Origin: an uncultured Verrucomicrobia subdivision 3 bacterium
Lineage (GTDB): Bacteria > Verrucomicrobiota > Verrucomicrobiia > Limisphaerales > UBA11358
DNA: 64,000 nt
NCBI GenBank assembly: GCA_903850425.1
Contig: CAINLR010000116.1
Span: forward strand, 1-64,000
Direction of reading: 5' to 3'
The position numbers and the translations under genes were made by a program. Of this stretch, positions 51,328 to 60,473 are shown in pieces; position 1 is the first letter of the stretch, and each line of letters begins with the position of its first letter. The notes below the pieces were generated by a model. That model searched no databases. It saw only the letters and a program-made list of their open reading frames with translations, and was not told the DNA's origin.

Positions 51328-52896
51328 ATGGCCATGCTCAAACCCAACCGAACGCTGGCCGACTATCTGGTCGTGGGCATCAGTCCAGTGCTGATCATGG
51401 TGCTGGTAGGCAGCCTCTGCTATTTCCTGATCGAAGTTTTTTTCCGGGGCCCGACCGTCGGCAGTGTGCGCTGGGTGCTGTTCTGGTTTGTGATGGCGGT
51501 GGTGCTGGTCGCGCGCATTGGCATCGAGGAAAGCCCCGGCCGCGCGGCGGTTTTTGGTCTGGGCCTGGCCGTCGCGACGTGGCTTTATCTGCTGACGGTC
51601 AGTCCGGCATTTGTTCTCGGCATGATCCTGCTCGGCGTGGTCTGGTGGTGCGCGCACAAGCTGACGTGGGATTGCACGCTCGTTGACGAAGACGAGGACG
51701 CTTCCGGTGGCGGCTTGCTTGAAACCGCCAGCGATCGGAAAAACTTTCTGCCGACAAAACTAATTGCGCCGACAAGAACCAAGGAAACAAAAAGCGACGT
51801 TGAGCCGCCGCCACCATCCAAGCCACACGCGCCGGGACTCTGGGTGGTTTATTTTTCACTGGCCGCGTTGCCGCTCTTTGGCGTCGGCCAGATGCTCTTG
51901 CCCAAGGATGACACCGCCGCGCGCCACGCCGGGTTCTCCTATCTGTTCATTTACATGACCGCCGCGCTGGGCTTGCTGCTCACCACCAGTTTTCTCGGGC
52001 TGCGCCGCTATTTGCGCCAACGCTACCTGCCGATGCCACCGCTGATCGCTTTCGGTTGGATTCAGTTTGGAGTCGGCGTCGCGGCATTTGTTTTGATCGG
52101 CGCATTATTGTTGCCGCGTCCCGGCGCGAACGAGGCGTGGCAGACGCTACGCTACAAAGTTGACTACAATCTGAAACAGGCCAGCGAGTATGCGGCCCGC
52201 TTTAATCCCCACGGAAAAGGAAAAGGACGTTCCGGTCATGAAACGCAAAAATCCGATCCGTCTAAGAATCCCACGGGCGAATCCCAACCACCGGGCGATG
52301 CAGGAAAGTCGCCCAGCCCCGACCCGCAAGGAACTGGACCCAGTCAACCCGGCCAGACGCAGCCAATGCTCACCGAAGCGGCTGCGCAGATTTATTCGCG
52401 GCTCAAAATTCTATTCGTGCTGGCGCTGGTCGCGCTCGCGGCCTGGTGGATTTTCCGCAAGCGTGAATTAATTTTCCAAATCGCGCAGTCCGTGGTTGCG
52501 GCCATCCGGCAATTTTTCCAAAACCTATTCGGCTTCGGTTCGCCCAGCGAAAAGCCAACCGCAACCGTTCCAATCACGCCGCCGCGCCATCGTCCCTTCG
52601 CGTCTTTCCGCAATCCTTTCCTGGCTGGGAAAGACACTGCATGGACGCAGGCGCAATTGGTGCTCTACAGCTTTGAAGCGGTCCAAGCCTGGGCGGAAGA
52701 ACACGGGGTGAAGCCGCGACCCGAACAGACCGCGCGGGAATTTTGTTTTGAGCTCAGCCACCAATTCCCGGAGATCATCGCGGAGTTGAACCAGTTGTCT
52801 TTTCAATATGGCCATGCCGCTTATGGAGTTTCAGTGCCCGCCGGGAATGATGTGGAACCGATCAAAAAACTCTGGCGGTTTCTTGGCGCGCAATGA
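51328..52896 (+). CDS. multi-pass membrane protein with C-terminal DUF4129
   Basis: A 522-residue protein. Seven or so hydrophobic segments occur (about 10-35, 45-65, 70-90, 95-110, 170-190, 205-225, 245-265, then one at about 345-365). A Pro/Ser-rich linker precedes the last segment. The C-terminal 90 residues (SFEAVQAWAEEHGVKPRPEQTAREF and LNQLSFQYGHAAYG) match DUF4129. In relatives this domain is fused to or encoded beside transglutaminase-like proteins; no transglutaminase core is evident here. It completes the MoxR-DUF58 operon. Confidence 0.8.
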   Translation: MAMLKPNRTLADYLVVGISPVLIMVLVGSLCYFLIEVFFRGPTVGSVRWVLFWFVMAVVLVARIGIEESPGRAAVFGLGLAVATWLYLLTVSPAFVLGMILLGVVWWCAHKLTWDCTLVDEDEDASGGGLLETASDRKNFLPTKLIAPTRTKETKSDVEPPPPSKPHAPGLWVVYFSLAALPLFGVGQMLLPKDDTAARHAGFSYLFIYMTAALGLLLTTSFLGLRRYLRQRYLPMPPLIAFGWIQFGVGVAAFVLIGALLLPRPGANEAWQTLRYKVDYNLKQASEYAARFNPHGKGKGRSGHETQKSDPSKNPTGESQPPGDAGKSPSPDPQGTGPSQPGQTQPMLTEAAAQIYSRLKILFVLALVALAAWWIFRKRELIFQIAQSVVAAIRQFFQNLFGFGSPSEKPTATVPITPPRHRPFASFRNPFLAGKDTAWTQAQLVLYSFEAVQAWAEEHGVKPRPEQTAREFCFELSHQFPEIIAELNQLSFQYGHAAYGVSVPAGNDVEPIKKLWRFLGAQ

Positions 52897-53161
52897 ATCC
52901 CCAATTTGCTTGGGCGGCTCGCGCGAAACGAAAGGGTGCAAACCGTCACGCGACCAACGTGTCGCATCCACGGCGGAAACCACCTCATTTTCAATGGGAA
53001 ATCCCGACCAACGCCCGTTGCCACCGGCAGGCCGTCGGCCGCCGCGCGCCCACCCCGGCGACCCGTTTCGGCGGGCGATTCAAAATGTTGTAACCGGTCA
53101 TCGTCGCCAGCGTCTCCCCCTGTGTAGTTACAATAACCAAATAAACACTGTATCAATTACC

Positions 53162-53464
53162 ATGAAAAAACTATTGCTCGCCACCGCCGCGATCTTCTGC
53201 GCGTCCGCTCTCCTGCTCCAAGCACAGGATGCCACCGCCAAGAAAAAGACCGCCCATAAACTGACCCCGGAACAAAAACAGTTGCAGAGTGAAATGCTGG
53301 CCAAATACGACACCAACAAGGACGGCAAACTGGATAAAACCGAGACAGCCGCCATCTCCAAGGAAGACAAGGACAAGATGGAAAAGGCCGGATTGACCAA
53401 AGCCAAAAAGAAGGCGCCGGCCACCGACGCTCCGGCCGCCCCCAAGGCGGATGCCGCCAAGTAA
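53162..53464 (+). CDS. secreted EF-hand protein
   Basis: A 100-residue protein with a signal peptide (residues 1-21, ending LLLQAQ) and one clear EF-hand calcium-binding loop, DTNKDGKLDKTE (about residues 59-70). The rest is Lys/Ala-rich, including a basic Ala/Pro tail. The upstream in-frame region (118 residues) lacks a signal and is non-coding in appearance; the 265-bp gap before it shows no gene. It is a single-gene transcript with a strong terminator after it. It may bind calcium or act as a charged scaffold in the envelope. Confidence 0.8.
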   Translation: MKKLLLATAAIFCASALLLQAQDATAKKKTAHKLTPEQKQLQSEMLAKYDTNKDGKLDKTETAAISKEDKDKMEKAGLTKAKKKAPATDAPAAPKADAAK

Positions 53465-53486
53465 GCCCGGTTCCTGATTCGCTCAC

Positions 53487-53518
53487 CGCTCCACTGGACC
53501 CAGTGGAGCGTTTTTTTT
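53487..53518 (+). terminator. Rho-independent terminator of the EF-hand gene
   Basis: CGCTCCACTG (53487-53496), loop GACC, CAGTGGAGCG (53501-53510), then eight T. It is a textbook intrinsic terminator. The rest of the gap to 53,805 holds no gene I can support. Confidence 0.95.
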
Positions 53519-53805
53519 GAGGGAGGGGAGGAGAGTGGCCATTTAGCCCGAACTACGAAACGGAAGGCTCGCTGACGTAGGGCAGGCGGCGGTTGCGACT
53601 GTTCCATTTCGGAGTTCGGATGTAGCAAACCCACCAAGCCGCTCAGCCCCTCCTCGCCCTGGCCCTCTCCTCCCTTCCGAATGGTGGAGACGGAGTGGCC
53701 ACCAAGAACCGGGTCAAGCGCCACCGCGCTGCGAGTGACGGCTTCATTGCCGCTTGCAGAGCGGGCGGCTTTAAGTATGTTTCCCGCAGACAAAAATCCA
53801 CTTTA

Positions 53806-55293
53806 ATGCTGCGGCTGGAATCAAAATTATTTTTTAACCTCGCGCGCTGGCTGGCCCTCTTTTTCATCCTCACTGCCGGTGCCAGCCGGGCCGCCGACGC
53901 CAGCCCGCCCAACTCGATTGCCGATTGGACCTCGGAGGCGACCAATGCGCTCAACCAGTGGATTTGGGAAACCAATTCCAGCGACAAACAAACCTGCCGG
54001 TTTTGGAAAACGTTTGTGGTGCCCGGCGGCGACAAAGTTTCCCGCGCCACCATGCACATCACAGTAGATAACGGCTACACGCTATTTCTCGACGGGGCGG
54101 AGATCGGGCGCGGCAGCGACTGGCGCACGGTCACGGAATATGACGTGACGCAACTACTCTCTCCGGGTCCGCACATCGTCGCGGTCGAAGGCTTCAATGA
54201 CCGGCTGGAAGGCGGCTTGATCTTTGGGATGGTGATCCAGTTTCCCCGCCAGCCGGAAATGAGGATGACGTCGGACCAAAGCTGGTTCATCGCGCCGACA
54301 GCTGCGCCCCAAAACTGGGCGCAGCAAAAACGCGCGTTGCCCGCTTGGCATCATGCCGTGGTGGTGGGGTCCATCCATACGCACCCGTGGGAAATGTGGC
54401 CGATGGGTCTGGCCAAGGTCGCGCCGCTGCAACCGGTCATGGTCCACTTCTGGCAGCGCGGCTGGTTTCAATTATCGCTGCTGACGCTTTGTCTGCTCGC
54501 GTTGTCATTCTGCCTCGCGCTGGCGCTGCGGCTGACCGCACAGGCCAAGGCGCAAACGCTGTTGCAGGTGGAGCGTGCCCGCATTGCGCGGGACATCCAT
54601 GACGATCTCGGGGCGCAGTTGACGCAACTCGTTTTGCTCGGTGAAGTGGCCCAGAGCGAGCAACCGGAAGCGTCCCCGACCCGCCGCCAGTTCCAGCAGA
54701 TTTGCCAGCAGGCGCGCGACCTCTCGCAGGCGATGGATGAAGTGGTTTGGGCCGTCAATTCCCGGCGCGACACCGTCCGCGATTTTGCCAGTTACGTCTG
54801 CAAATACGCGCAGCTTTATTTGAGTCCCACCGCGACGCGCTGCCGGCTGGATGTGGAAGCGGAAATTCCCGCGACGGAATTTGATCTCCCCGTCCGGCGC
54901 AATTTATTTCTGGCGGTGAAGGAGGCCTTGAACAACGCCGCCAAACATGCGCGAGCCGATGAGTTGTTCCTGCGCATCTATCGCCAGGAACAAAAGCTCA
55001 TCGTGGTCATCGAGGACAACGGCCTTGGTTTCGATCCGCTGCGGTTGAAGTTGGAACGCAACGGGCTGACCAACATGACGCAGCGCATGGCGGAAATCGG
55101 CGGCGCGTGCGACGTGGTCAGCCAGCCGGGGCTTGGCTGTCGCGTTACTTTCCGCGTGCCCTTGAAGCCGGCGGAGTCGCGACTGGGCTTCGGCTGGCTC
55201 CGCCGCCGGACGTCCGCGCCGGAAACCAATCAGGCAATTGCAAGCCTCCATCTGCCGCCCGAACTGGCGGCGATGAAGGACAATAATACTTAA
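53806..55293 (+). CDS. NarL-type sensor histidine kinase
   Basis: A 495-residue kinase. A signal/anchor segment (about residues 1-28) is followed by an extracytoplasmic domain (VDNGYTLFLDGAEIGRGSDW and PHIVAVEGFNDRLEGG) that resembles a galactose-binding-like fold. A membrane helix near 220-245 leads to HisKA_3 with the phospho-acceptor His265 (RDIHDDLGAQLTQLVLLG) and an HATPase domain (VKEALNNAAKHARADE and VIEDNGLGFDP). The upstream in-frame start would add 37 basic residues without a signal, so I use the ATG at 53806. Its stop overlaps the start of the response regulator (TAATG). Confidence 0.85.
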   Translation: MLRLESKLFFNLARWLALFFILTAGASRAADASPPNSIADWTSEATNALNQWIWETNSSDKQTCRFWKTFVVPGGDKVSRATMHITVDNGYTLFLDGAEIGRGSDWRTVTEYDVTQLLSPGPHIVAVEGFNDRLEGGLIFGMVIQFPRQPEMRMTSDQSWFIAPTAAPQNWAQQKRALPAWHHAVVVGSIHTHPWEMWPMGLAKVAPLQPVMVHFWQRGWFQLSLLTLCLLALSFCLALALRLTAQAKAQTLLQVERARIARDIHDDLGAQLTQLVLLGEVAQSEQPEASPTRRQFQQICQQARDLSQAMDEVVWAVNSRRDTVRDFASYVCKYAQLYLSPTATRCRLDVEAEIPATEFDLPVRRNLFLAVKEALNNAAKHARADELFLRIYRQEQKLIVVIEDNGLGFDPLRLKLERNGLTNMTQRMAEIGGACDVVSQPGLGCRVTFRVPLKPAESRLGFGWLRRRTSAPETNQAIASLHLPPELAAMKDNNT

Positions 55294-55964
55294 TGAAATC
55301 AGCTTTAATCACGACCACGCCAGCCGTCCAAGCCGACGTGCGCGTCGCGTTGGTGGAAGACAAGCCGGGCGTGCGCGACAGTTGGACGCGCCTGATCAAT
55401 TCGCTGCCGGGCTTCACTTGCGCCTGCGCCTGCGCCTCGGGCGAGGAGGCGTTGCGGGTGATTCCGACGACGAAGCCAGACGTGGTGTTGATGGATATTT
55501 TTCTGCCGCGCATGTCCGGCATTGAATGCACCACGCGGCTGAAATTGCTGTTGCCGAAAACGCAGATCCTCATGCTGACAGCGGTGGAAGACGACGAACT
55601 GGTGTTCATGGCGCTGGTGGCGGGCGCGGACGGCTACCTGCTCAAACGCACCAAGCCGGAGGATTTGCGCGCGGCCATGCTGGATGTGCTCGGCGGTGGC
55701 GCGCCCATGACCAGTGAAATCGCCCGGCGCGTGGTGGAATCGTTCCGCAAAGCCAAGGCCAAGTCCCAGCCGGAGGCGCATTTGAGCGCGCGCGAGGAAG
55801 AGGTTTTGATTTTGCTTTCCAAAGGTTACTCGAACAAGGAAATCGCCAGCCAGCTCACCATCGGCGTGGAGACCGTGGGCAGCCATCTGAAGCACATCTA
55901 CGAAAAAATGCACGTCCGCTCGCGGGCGGAAGCCGTGGCGCGCTACATGACGAGCAAGGCGTGA
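55293..55964 (+). CDS. NarL/FixJ-family response regulator
   Basis: A 223-residue regulator. Phospho-acceptor Asp68 lies in VVLMDIFLPRMSG, and Lys118 in DGYLLKRT. A LuxR-type helix-turn-helix is at about residues 160-215 (LSAREEEVLILLSKGYSNKEIASQL and VGSHLKHIYEKMHVRSR). It is translated from an ATG overlapping the stop of the kinase, so it is the cognate partner. Its targets are not evident. Confidence 0.9.
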   Translation: MKSALITTTPAVQADVRVALVEDKPGVRDSWTRLINSLPGFTCACACASGEEALRVIPTTKPDVVLMDIFLPRMSGIECTTRLKLLLPKTQILMLTAVEDDELVFMALVAGADGYLLKRTKPEDLRAAMLDVLGGGAPMTSEIARRVVESFRKAKAKSQPEAHLSAREEEVLILLSKGYSNKEIASQLTIGVETVGSHLKHIYEKMHVRSRAEAVARYMTSKA

Positions 55965-56091
55965 GGCATGAGTCGTGCGAAAAGAGGGCCAAGGCCCACC
56001 CGCCGGGCCGAACATGGCATGTCGCCGCTTTTTTTCCCCGGCCATGTTTTTTTCCCTTGCAAAACGGCGCGCCACTGTTAGAAATCGCCGG

Positions 56092-56787
56092 ATGGAGCCA
56101 CAGTCGCTTAACAATTATTTTATTTGGGGAATTGACGATTCGCCTTACGGCCCGGTGCCGATGCCGGTTCTGCTCGAATGGATCAAGGACGAACGCGTGT
56201 TGCCGGACACCTGGATCTTCGCCCGCAATGGTGGCGTGTGGCAAAAAGCTTCGGACTTTCCCGAACTCAAGGAGTTCTTCGACGAAAATCCGTTTGCCGA
56301 CACCCCGCCCGCCCGGTTCAAGCCCGGCTCGCTGCGCCGGATCAAGATTCTCGCGGACATGAAAGACGCGCAACTCGCGCACCTCGCCGACTTTTTGGAA
56401 TTTCATGATATCCTGCAGCACACGGTGATCGTGCAACAAGGCGATCCGGGCGACGCGATGTTCCTCATCCTGAGCGGCGAGTTGCGCGCGCGCACGCTGA
56501 TCGGCCATCGCGAAACGATTTTGACCACGCTCGGCCCCGGCGATTTTTTCGGCGAGATGTCCCTGTTTGATCAAGGCCCGCGCTCGGCGGATGTGGTGGC
56601 CAACGTGGACAGCAGCGTCCTGCGCTTGTCCACGAGCGCGTTTGAAAAGTTAACGCGCGAAATGCCGAGTCTCGCCACGCCGTTTTTGCAGGCCACCTCG
56701 CGCACGCTGTCCGCCCGTATCCGGGCCGACAACAAGCGGCTGGCGCGCATTACGCAGCAGTTTTCCGCCAGCGGCGACGAACGTTAA
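56092..56787 (+). CDS. GYF-type domain/cyclic-nucleotide-binding protein
   Basis: A 231-residue cytoplasmic protein. Residues about 8-55 (YFIWGIDDSPYGPVPMPVLLEWIKD and DTWIFARNGGVWQKA) match GYF_2-type domains. Residues about 85-200 form a cNMP-binding domain (GDPGDAMFLILSGELRARTL and LGPGDFFGEMSLFDQGPRSADV). No DNA-binding domain follows, so it is not a CRP-type regulator; it may sense a cyclic nucleotide and bind a partner protein. I chose the ATG at 56092 because upstream in-frame sequence is non-conserved. The kdsD gene follows 48 bp downstream. Confidence 0.75.
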   Translation: MEPQSLNNYFIWGIDDSPYGPVPMPVLLEWIKDERVLPDTWIFARNGGVWQKASDFPELKEFFDENPFADTPPARFKPGSLRRIKILADMKDAQLAHLADFLEFHDILQHTVIVQQGDPGDAMFLILSGELRARTLIGHRETILTTLGPGDFFGEMSLFDQGPRSADVVANVDSSVLRLSTSAFEKLTREMPSLATPFLQATSRTLSARIRADNKRLARITQQFSASGDER

Positions 56788-56835
56788 TCACGCTTCGCGG
56801 TTGAAATCCCACGCCATTGCGGGCAAGCTGCCGGC

Positions 56836-57807
56836 GTGAGCCATCTTGCCCGAGCCAGAGAAGTTTTTGATATTGAAGTTGCGGCCCTCAAAGCCGTGCG
56901 CGCGCTGCTTGATTCCGCGTTTGACCGCGCCGTTGAAACCGTGGTGACCGCCCTCAAAGAACGCGGTAAAATCGTCATCGTCGGGATCGGCAAATCCGGC
57001 AACGTCGGCCATAAAATCGCCGCCACCCTCACCAGCACCGGGTCCACGGCGGTCCTGCTCAACAGCGTGGACGCGCTGCACGGCGACGTCGGCATCATCA
57101 ATGACGGCGATGTGATTCTCGCCTTGAGCTATTCCGGCGAGTCGGAAGAATTGCTCAATCTGCTGCCCACGCTCAAACGGTTTTCCGTGAAAATCATTTC
57201 GCTGACCGGCAACTTGAAATCCGCGCTCGCCCGGCACAGCGACGTGACGCTCAACGTCAAAGTTCCCAAGGAAGCCTGTCCGTTCAATCTTGCGCCGACC
57301 AGCAGCACCACGGCGATGCTCGTGATGGGCGACGCGCTGGCGATGGCGATTTTACAGGCGCGCGGTTTCAAACAGACGGATTTTGCGAAGTATCATCCGA
57401 ACGGCGCGATCGGCCGCGCCCTGCTGCTCAAAGTGGGCGACATCATGCGCGCGGGCAACCGCAATGCCGTGGCGGCCGAAACCCTTTCCGTCAAAGAGGC
57501 GCTCTTCGTCATGACGCAGGCCAAGTCCGGCAGCCTCGCGGTCGTGAACGTGCGCGGCAAACTCGTGGGCGTTTTTACCGACGGCGATTTCCGCCGGCAC
57601 ATGGCCGCCAACGAGAACCTGCTCGCCCAGCCGTTGAAAAAAGTCATGACGCCCAAACCGATTTGCCTCAGCGAAAACGCGCTCGCCGTCGAGGCGCTGA
57701 AAATTTTCAACGAGCGGAACATTGATGACCTCATCGTGGTGAATGCGAAAAACGAGCCGGTGGGGTTGGTGGATTCGCAGGATTTGCCGAAGCTGAAAAT
57801 TGTGTGA
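56836..57807 (+). CDS. kdsD: arabinose-5-phosphate isomerase (KpsF/GutQ type)
   Basis: A 323-residue protein. A SIS sugar-isomerase domain comes first (GKIVIVGIGKSGNVGHKIAATLTSTG and LALSYSGESEELL), followed by two CBS domains (MRAGNRNAVAAETLSVKEALF and MTPKPICLSENALAVEA). It makes D-arabinose 5-phosphate for Kdo and lipopolysaccharide synthesis, consistent with a Gram-negative envelope. The start is GTG at 56836 (MSHLARAREVFD). Its stop overlaps the gntK start by 4 bp. Confidence 0.9.
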   Translation: MSHLARAREVFDIEVAALKAVRALLDSAFDRAVETVVTALKERGKIVIVGIGKSGNVGHKIAATLTSTGSTAVLLNSVDALHGDVGIINDGDVILALSYSGESEELLNLLPTLKRFSVKIISLTGNLKSALARHSDVTLNVKVPKEACPFNLAPTSSTTAMLVMGDALAMAILQARGFKQTDFAKYHPNGAIGRALLLKVGDIMRAGNRNAVAAETLSVKEALFVMTQAKSGSLAVVNVRGKLVGVFTDGDFRRHMAANENLLAQPLKKVMTPKPICLSENALAVEALKIFNERNIDDLIVVNAKNEPVGLVDSQDLPKLKIV

Positions 57808-58328
57808 AAGGTAACTCGCCAGCACGCCCCGGCGTTTTGATTTTCATGGGTGTGGCCGGCAGCGGCAAGACGACGGTCGCAAAATTGTTCGCGGAAAAAA
57901 CCGGCGCGGTTTTTTATGAAGGCGATGATTTTCATCCGCCGGAAAATGTGGCCAAGATGCGCGCGGGCATTCCCCTGACGGACGCTGACCGCGCAGAATG
58001 GCTGCAAACATTGAGAGGAATTATTGTTCGCTCGCTGGCGAAAGGAGCATTCGCGGTGTTAACTTGTTCCGCTTTGAAAGCAAAATATCGCGACGCATTG
58101 GCGGTGAATGATTCCCGCGTGAAGTTTGTGCATCTCACCGGCCCGCAAAGCTTGATCGAGGAACGGCTGAAAAATCGGCGCGGACATTTCATGCCGCCGG
58201 CATTGCTGGCCAGCCAGTTGGAAATTCTCGAGCCGCCGGCAGACGCGCTGGTTTTCAGTTGCGCACAACCGCCCGAAAAAATCGTTGGTGACTTGATTCA
58301 GATTTTAGGCAGCGCTGGTTCCGATTGA
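57804..58328 (+). CDS. gntK: gluconokinase
   Basis: A 174-residue carbohydrate kinase with Walker A GVAGSGKT (about residues 15-22), the FYEGDDFHPPENVAKMRAGIPLTDADR gluconate-binding segment and HFMPPALLASQLEILEPP, all typical of the GntK family. It phosphorylates D-gluconate to 6-phosphogluconate in the cytoplasm. It starts with GTG overlapping the kdsD stop (GTGA). Its 3' end overlaps the 3' end of the convergent MFS gene by 24 bp. Function is inferred from family membership. Confidence 0.9.
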   Translation: MKGNSPARPGVLIFMGVAGSGKTTVAKLFAEKTGAVFYEGDDFHPPENVAKMRAGIPLTDADRAEWLQTLRGIIVRSLAKGAFAVLTCSALKAKYRDALAVNDSRVKFVHLTGPQSLIEERLKNRRGHFMPPALLASQLEILEPPADALVFSCAQPPEKIVGDLIQILGSAGSD

Positions 58329-59573
58329 ATTTGCCCGCGCACTTTGGGGCAGCAAAAACGCCAAGCCGGCGGCGACCAGCATCCCGATGCCCAGCGCGGC
58401 AAACGGCACGGCGGTGCTGTGATATTCCGTCTTGAGCCAGCCAACAATGTAAGGCCCGGCAAAGCCGCCGATGTTGCCCAGGGAATTCACCAGCCCGATG
58501 ACAGGCCCAAAAACATGACGCGGCAGGGTCTCGGTTGGGATCGCCCAAAACGGCGCGAGCGCGGCGAACGGGCCGGGAATCGCCAGGCACATGCAGGCGT
58601 AGGACAACCAGAAATGTTCGGCGGTCAGCACGCTCAAAATCAAGCTCACGCCGCTCAGCGTGTAAACCAGCGCCACGTGGCCGCGCCGCTCGCGGGTTTT
58701 GTCCGAGTGCCACGAGTTAAGCACCATGATGACGGCGGTGATCGCGTAGGGCGCGGCGAACAAAAATCCATATTGCACCGCACTGAAATGCTTCGACTTC
58801 AACCCGTCCGTGAAAAAAGCCATGCAGCCATACGCCGCCGAGTTGTGCAGGAAATTCATGACGATCATCACGAGTATTTCGCGCCGCGCGAGCCGTTGCC
58901 AGAAGGGGGTTTTTACCGGCGGCTCCAGCCTCGCCGCCTCGCGGTGGAGCGTGGTTTCCAGAAAGTTTTTTTCCTCGGCCGAAATCCACTTCGCCTCGCG
59001 CGGGTGATCGGCGATAAAAAACCACCACACAGGCAGCCAGATAAAGGGCAGCGCGCCCTCCAAAATCAGCATGGTTTGCCAGCCATACGCGCCCAGCAGC
59101 CAGCCGGTGACGGGCGCGGAGGCGACCACGGCGAGCGGCTGGCAAAGATTCCAAAACGCATTGGCACGCGCGCGTTCGGCGCTGGGAAACCAGTGCGCGA
59201 GCAAAACGACGGTGGCGGGAAACACGCAGCTCTCGGAAACGCCAAGCAGAAAGCGCGCAACTTCAAATTGAAAAAATGTTTTCGCCAGGCCGCAGCCCAC
59301 GGCACACACGCCCCAGAAAATCAGGCACAGGCTGACGAGTTTTTTGGCGCTCCACTTGCCCGCGAGATGACCGCCAACGGCTTGTAGCAGGACGTAGCCG
59401 AGGAAAAAAATCCCCGCCGCCTGGCCTTTCATCCGGTCGTCCATCAGCAGATCGTGCAGCATGGAGGAGATTTTCGGATCCAGCGCGAGCGAGACGTTCG
59501 TGCGGTCCACATACGAGATCGTATACATGACCAGCGCGACCGGGATGATACGGAGCCAGCGTTGGGAAATCAT
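58305..59573 (-). CDS. MFS transporter (anion:cation symporter type)
   Basis: A 422-residue integral membrane protein with about 12 hydrophobic segments. The start MISQRWLRIIPVALVMYTISYVDRTNVSLAL is typical of the ACS (ExuT/GudP-like) family, with the DRxN motif after the first helix. A second in-frame start 26 codons upstream is less likely because it would add a Cys- and His-containing segment that does not resemble the family. It probably imports organic acids such as glucarate, galactonate, tartrate or gluconate. Gluconokinase is encoded convergently, so gluconate or a related sugar acid is a reasonable substrate to suspect. Confidence 0.85.
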   Translation of the reverse strand: MISQRWLRIIPVALVMYTISYVDRTNVSLALDPKISSMLHDLLMDDRMKGQAAGIFFLGYVLLQAVGGHLAGKWSAKKLVSLCLIFWGVCAVGCGLAKTFFQFEVARFLLGVSESCVFPATVVLLAHWFPSAERARANAFWNLCQPLAVVASAPVTGWLLGAYGWQTMLILEGALPFIWLPVWWFFIADHPREAKWISAEEKNFLETTLHREAARLEPPVKTPFWQRLARREILVMIVMNFLHNSAAYGCMAFFTDGLKSKHFSAVQYGFLFAAPYAITAVIMVLNSWHSDKTRERRGHVALVYTLSGVSLILSVLTAEHFWLSYACMCLAIPGPFAALAPFWAIPTETLPRHVFGPVIGLVNSLGNIGGFAGPYIVGWLKTEYHSTAVPFAALGIGMLVAAGLAFLLPQSARANSIGTSAA

Positions 59574-59685
59574 GCGCGAATGTTGTCGGAACCGGCAGGG
59601 CCGCGCAAAGATTAAGTCGCCGGCAAAATGAGGTGCCGCGCAGAAAATCATTTAACCGGCGGTGGCGGTCCGCTATTAATGAAGC

Positions 59686-60438
59686 GTGATAAGCAAACCC
59701 CTGTTCCTGCTGCCGCTGCTGGTGTTGAGCCTTTGTGCCTGCACCAGCCTGAAAGAATCCGCCCCCATGAAACCCAGTCAGACCGCGCAAAAATTCTCCC
59801 GCGAACGCCCGCAAGTTCTCGCCGCCGATTACTTGCTGTTCCTCCCGCAAGGTTACGCGACTAATTCCACGAAACGCTGGCCGCTGATTTTATTTTTGCA
59901 TGGTGCAGGCGAGCGCGGCACCGACATCTGGCTCGTCGCCAAACATGGCCCGCCGAAAGTGGATACCACCAAGACGAACTTTCCTTTCATCGTCGTCTCG
60001 CCGCAATGTCCGGCCGGCAAAATCTGGTCGAACGATCTGCTGCTCGCACTGCTCGACGAGATCGAAACCAAATACGCCGTGGACCCACAGCGCGTGTATC
60101 TCACCGGGTTGAGCATGGGCGGTTTCGGAACGTGGAGCCTGGGCTTGAGCCATCCCGAAAAATTTGCGGCCATCGCGCCGATCTGTGGGGGCGGCGATTT
60201 CATCACGCCCTTGCTGGCGGACAAAGCCAAATTAACCACCCTGCCCATCTGGGCCTTTCACGGCGCGAAGGACCCCACCGTGCCGCTCGCCGAATCCGAG
60301 CGCATGGTCAATCACATGAAACAACTGGGCGTCCAGGAAATGAAGTTCACCATTTATCCGGAAGCCCAGCACGATTGCTGGACGCAAACTTACGCGCAGC
60401 CGGAACTGTTCGACTGGTTTCTCCAACACTCGCGGTAG
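59686..60438 (+). CDS. exported carboxylesterase/phospholipase-type hydrolase
   Basis: A 250-residue protein with a signal sequence ending in LSLCACTS, possibly a lipoprotein. The alpha/beta hydrolase catalytic set is visible: nucleophile Ser in GLSMGGFGTWSL, acid Asp in HGAKDPTVP, and His in EAQHDCW. The oxyanion-hole region is LILFLHGAGERG. The GTG start at 59686 places the signal sequence correctly; a second Met lies 26 residues in. Carbohydrate esterase or small-molecule esterase activity is likely; the substrate is not known. Confidence 0.85.
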   Translation: MISKPLFLLPLLVLSLCACTSLKESAPMKPSQTAQKFSRERPQVLAADYLLFLPQGYATNSTKRWPLILFLHGAGERGTDIWLVAKHGPPKVDTTKTNFPFIVVSPQCPAGKIWSNDLLLALLDEIETKYAVDPQRVYLTGLSMGGFGTWSLGLSHPEKFAAIAPICGGGDFITPLLADKAKLTTLPIWAFHGAKDPTVPLAESERMVNHMKQLGVQEMKFTIYPEAQHDCWTQTYAQPELFDWFLQHSR

Positions 60439-60473
60439 GCGGCCGCGAGGTGGCGGGGCGGGTGGTCACCCAA

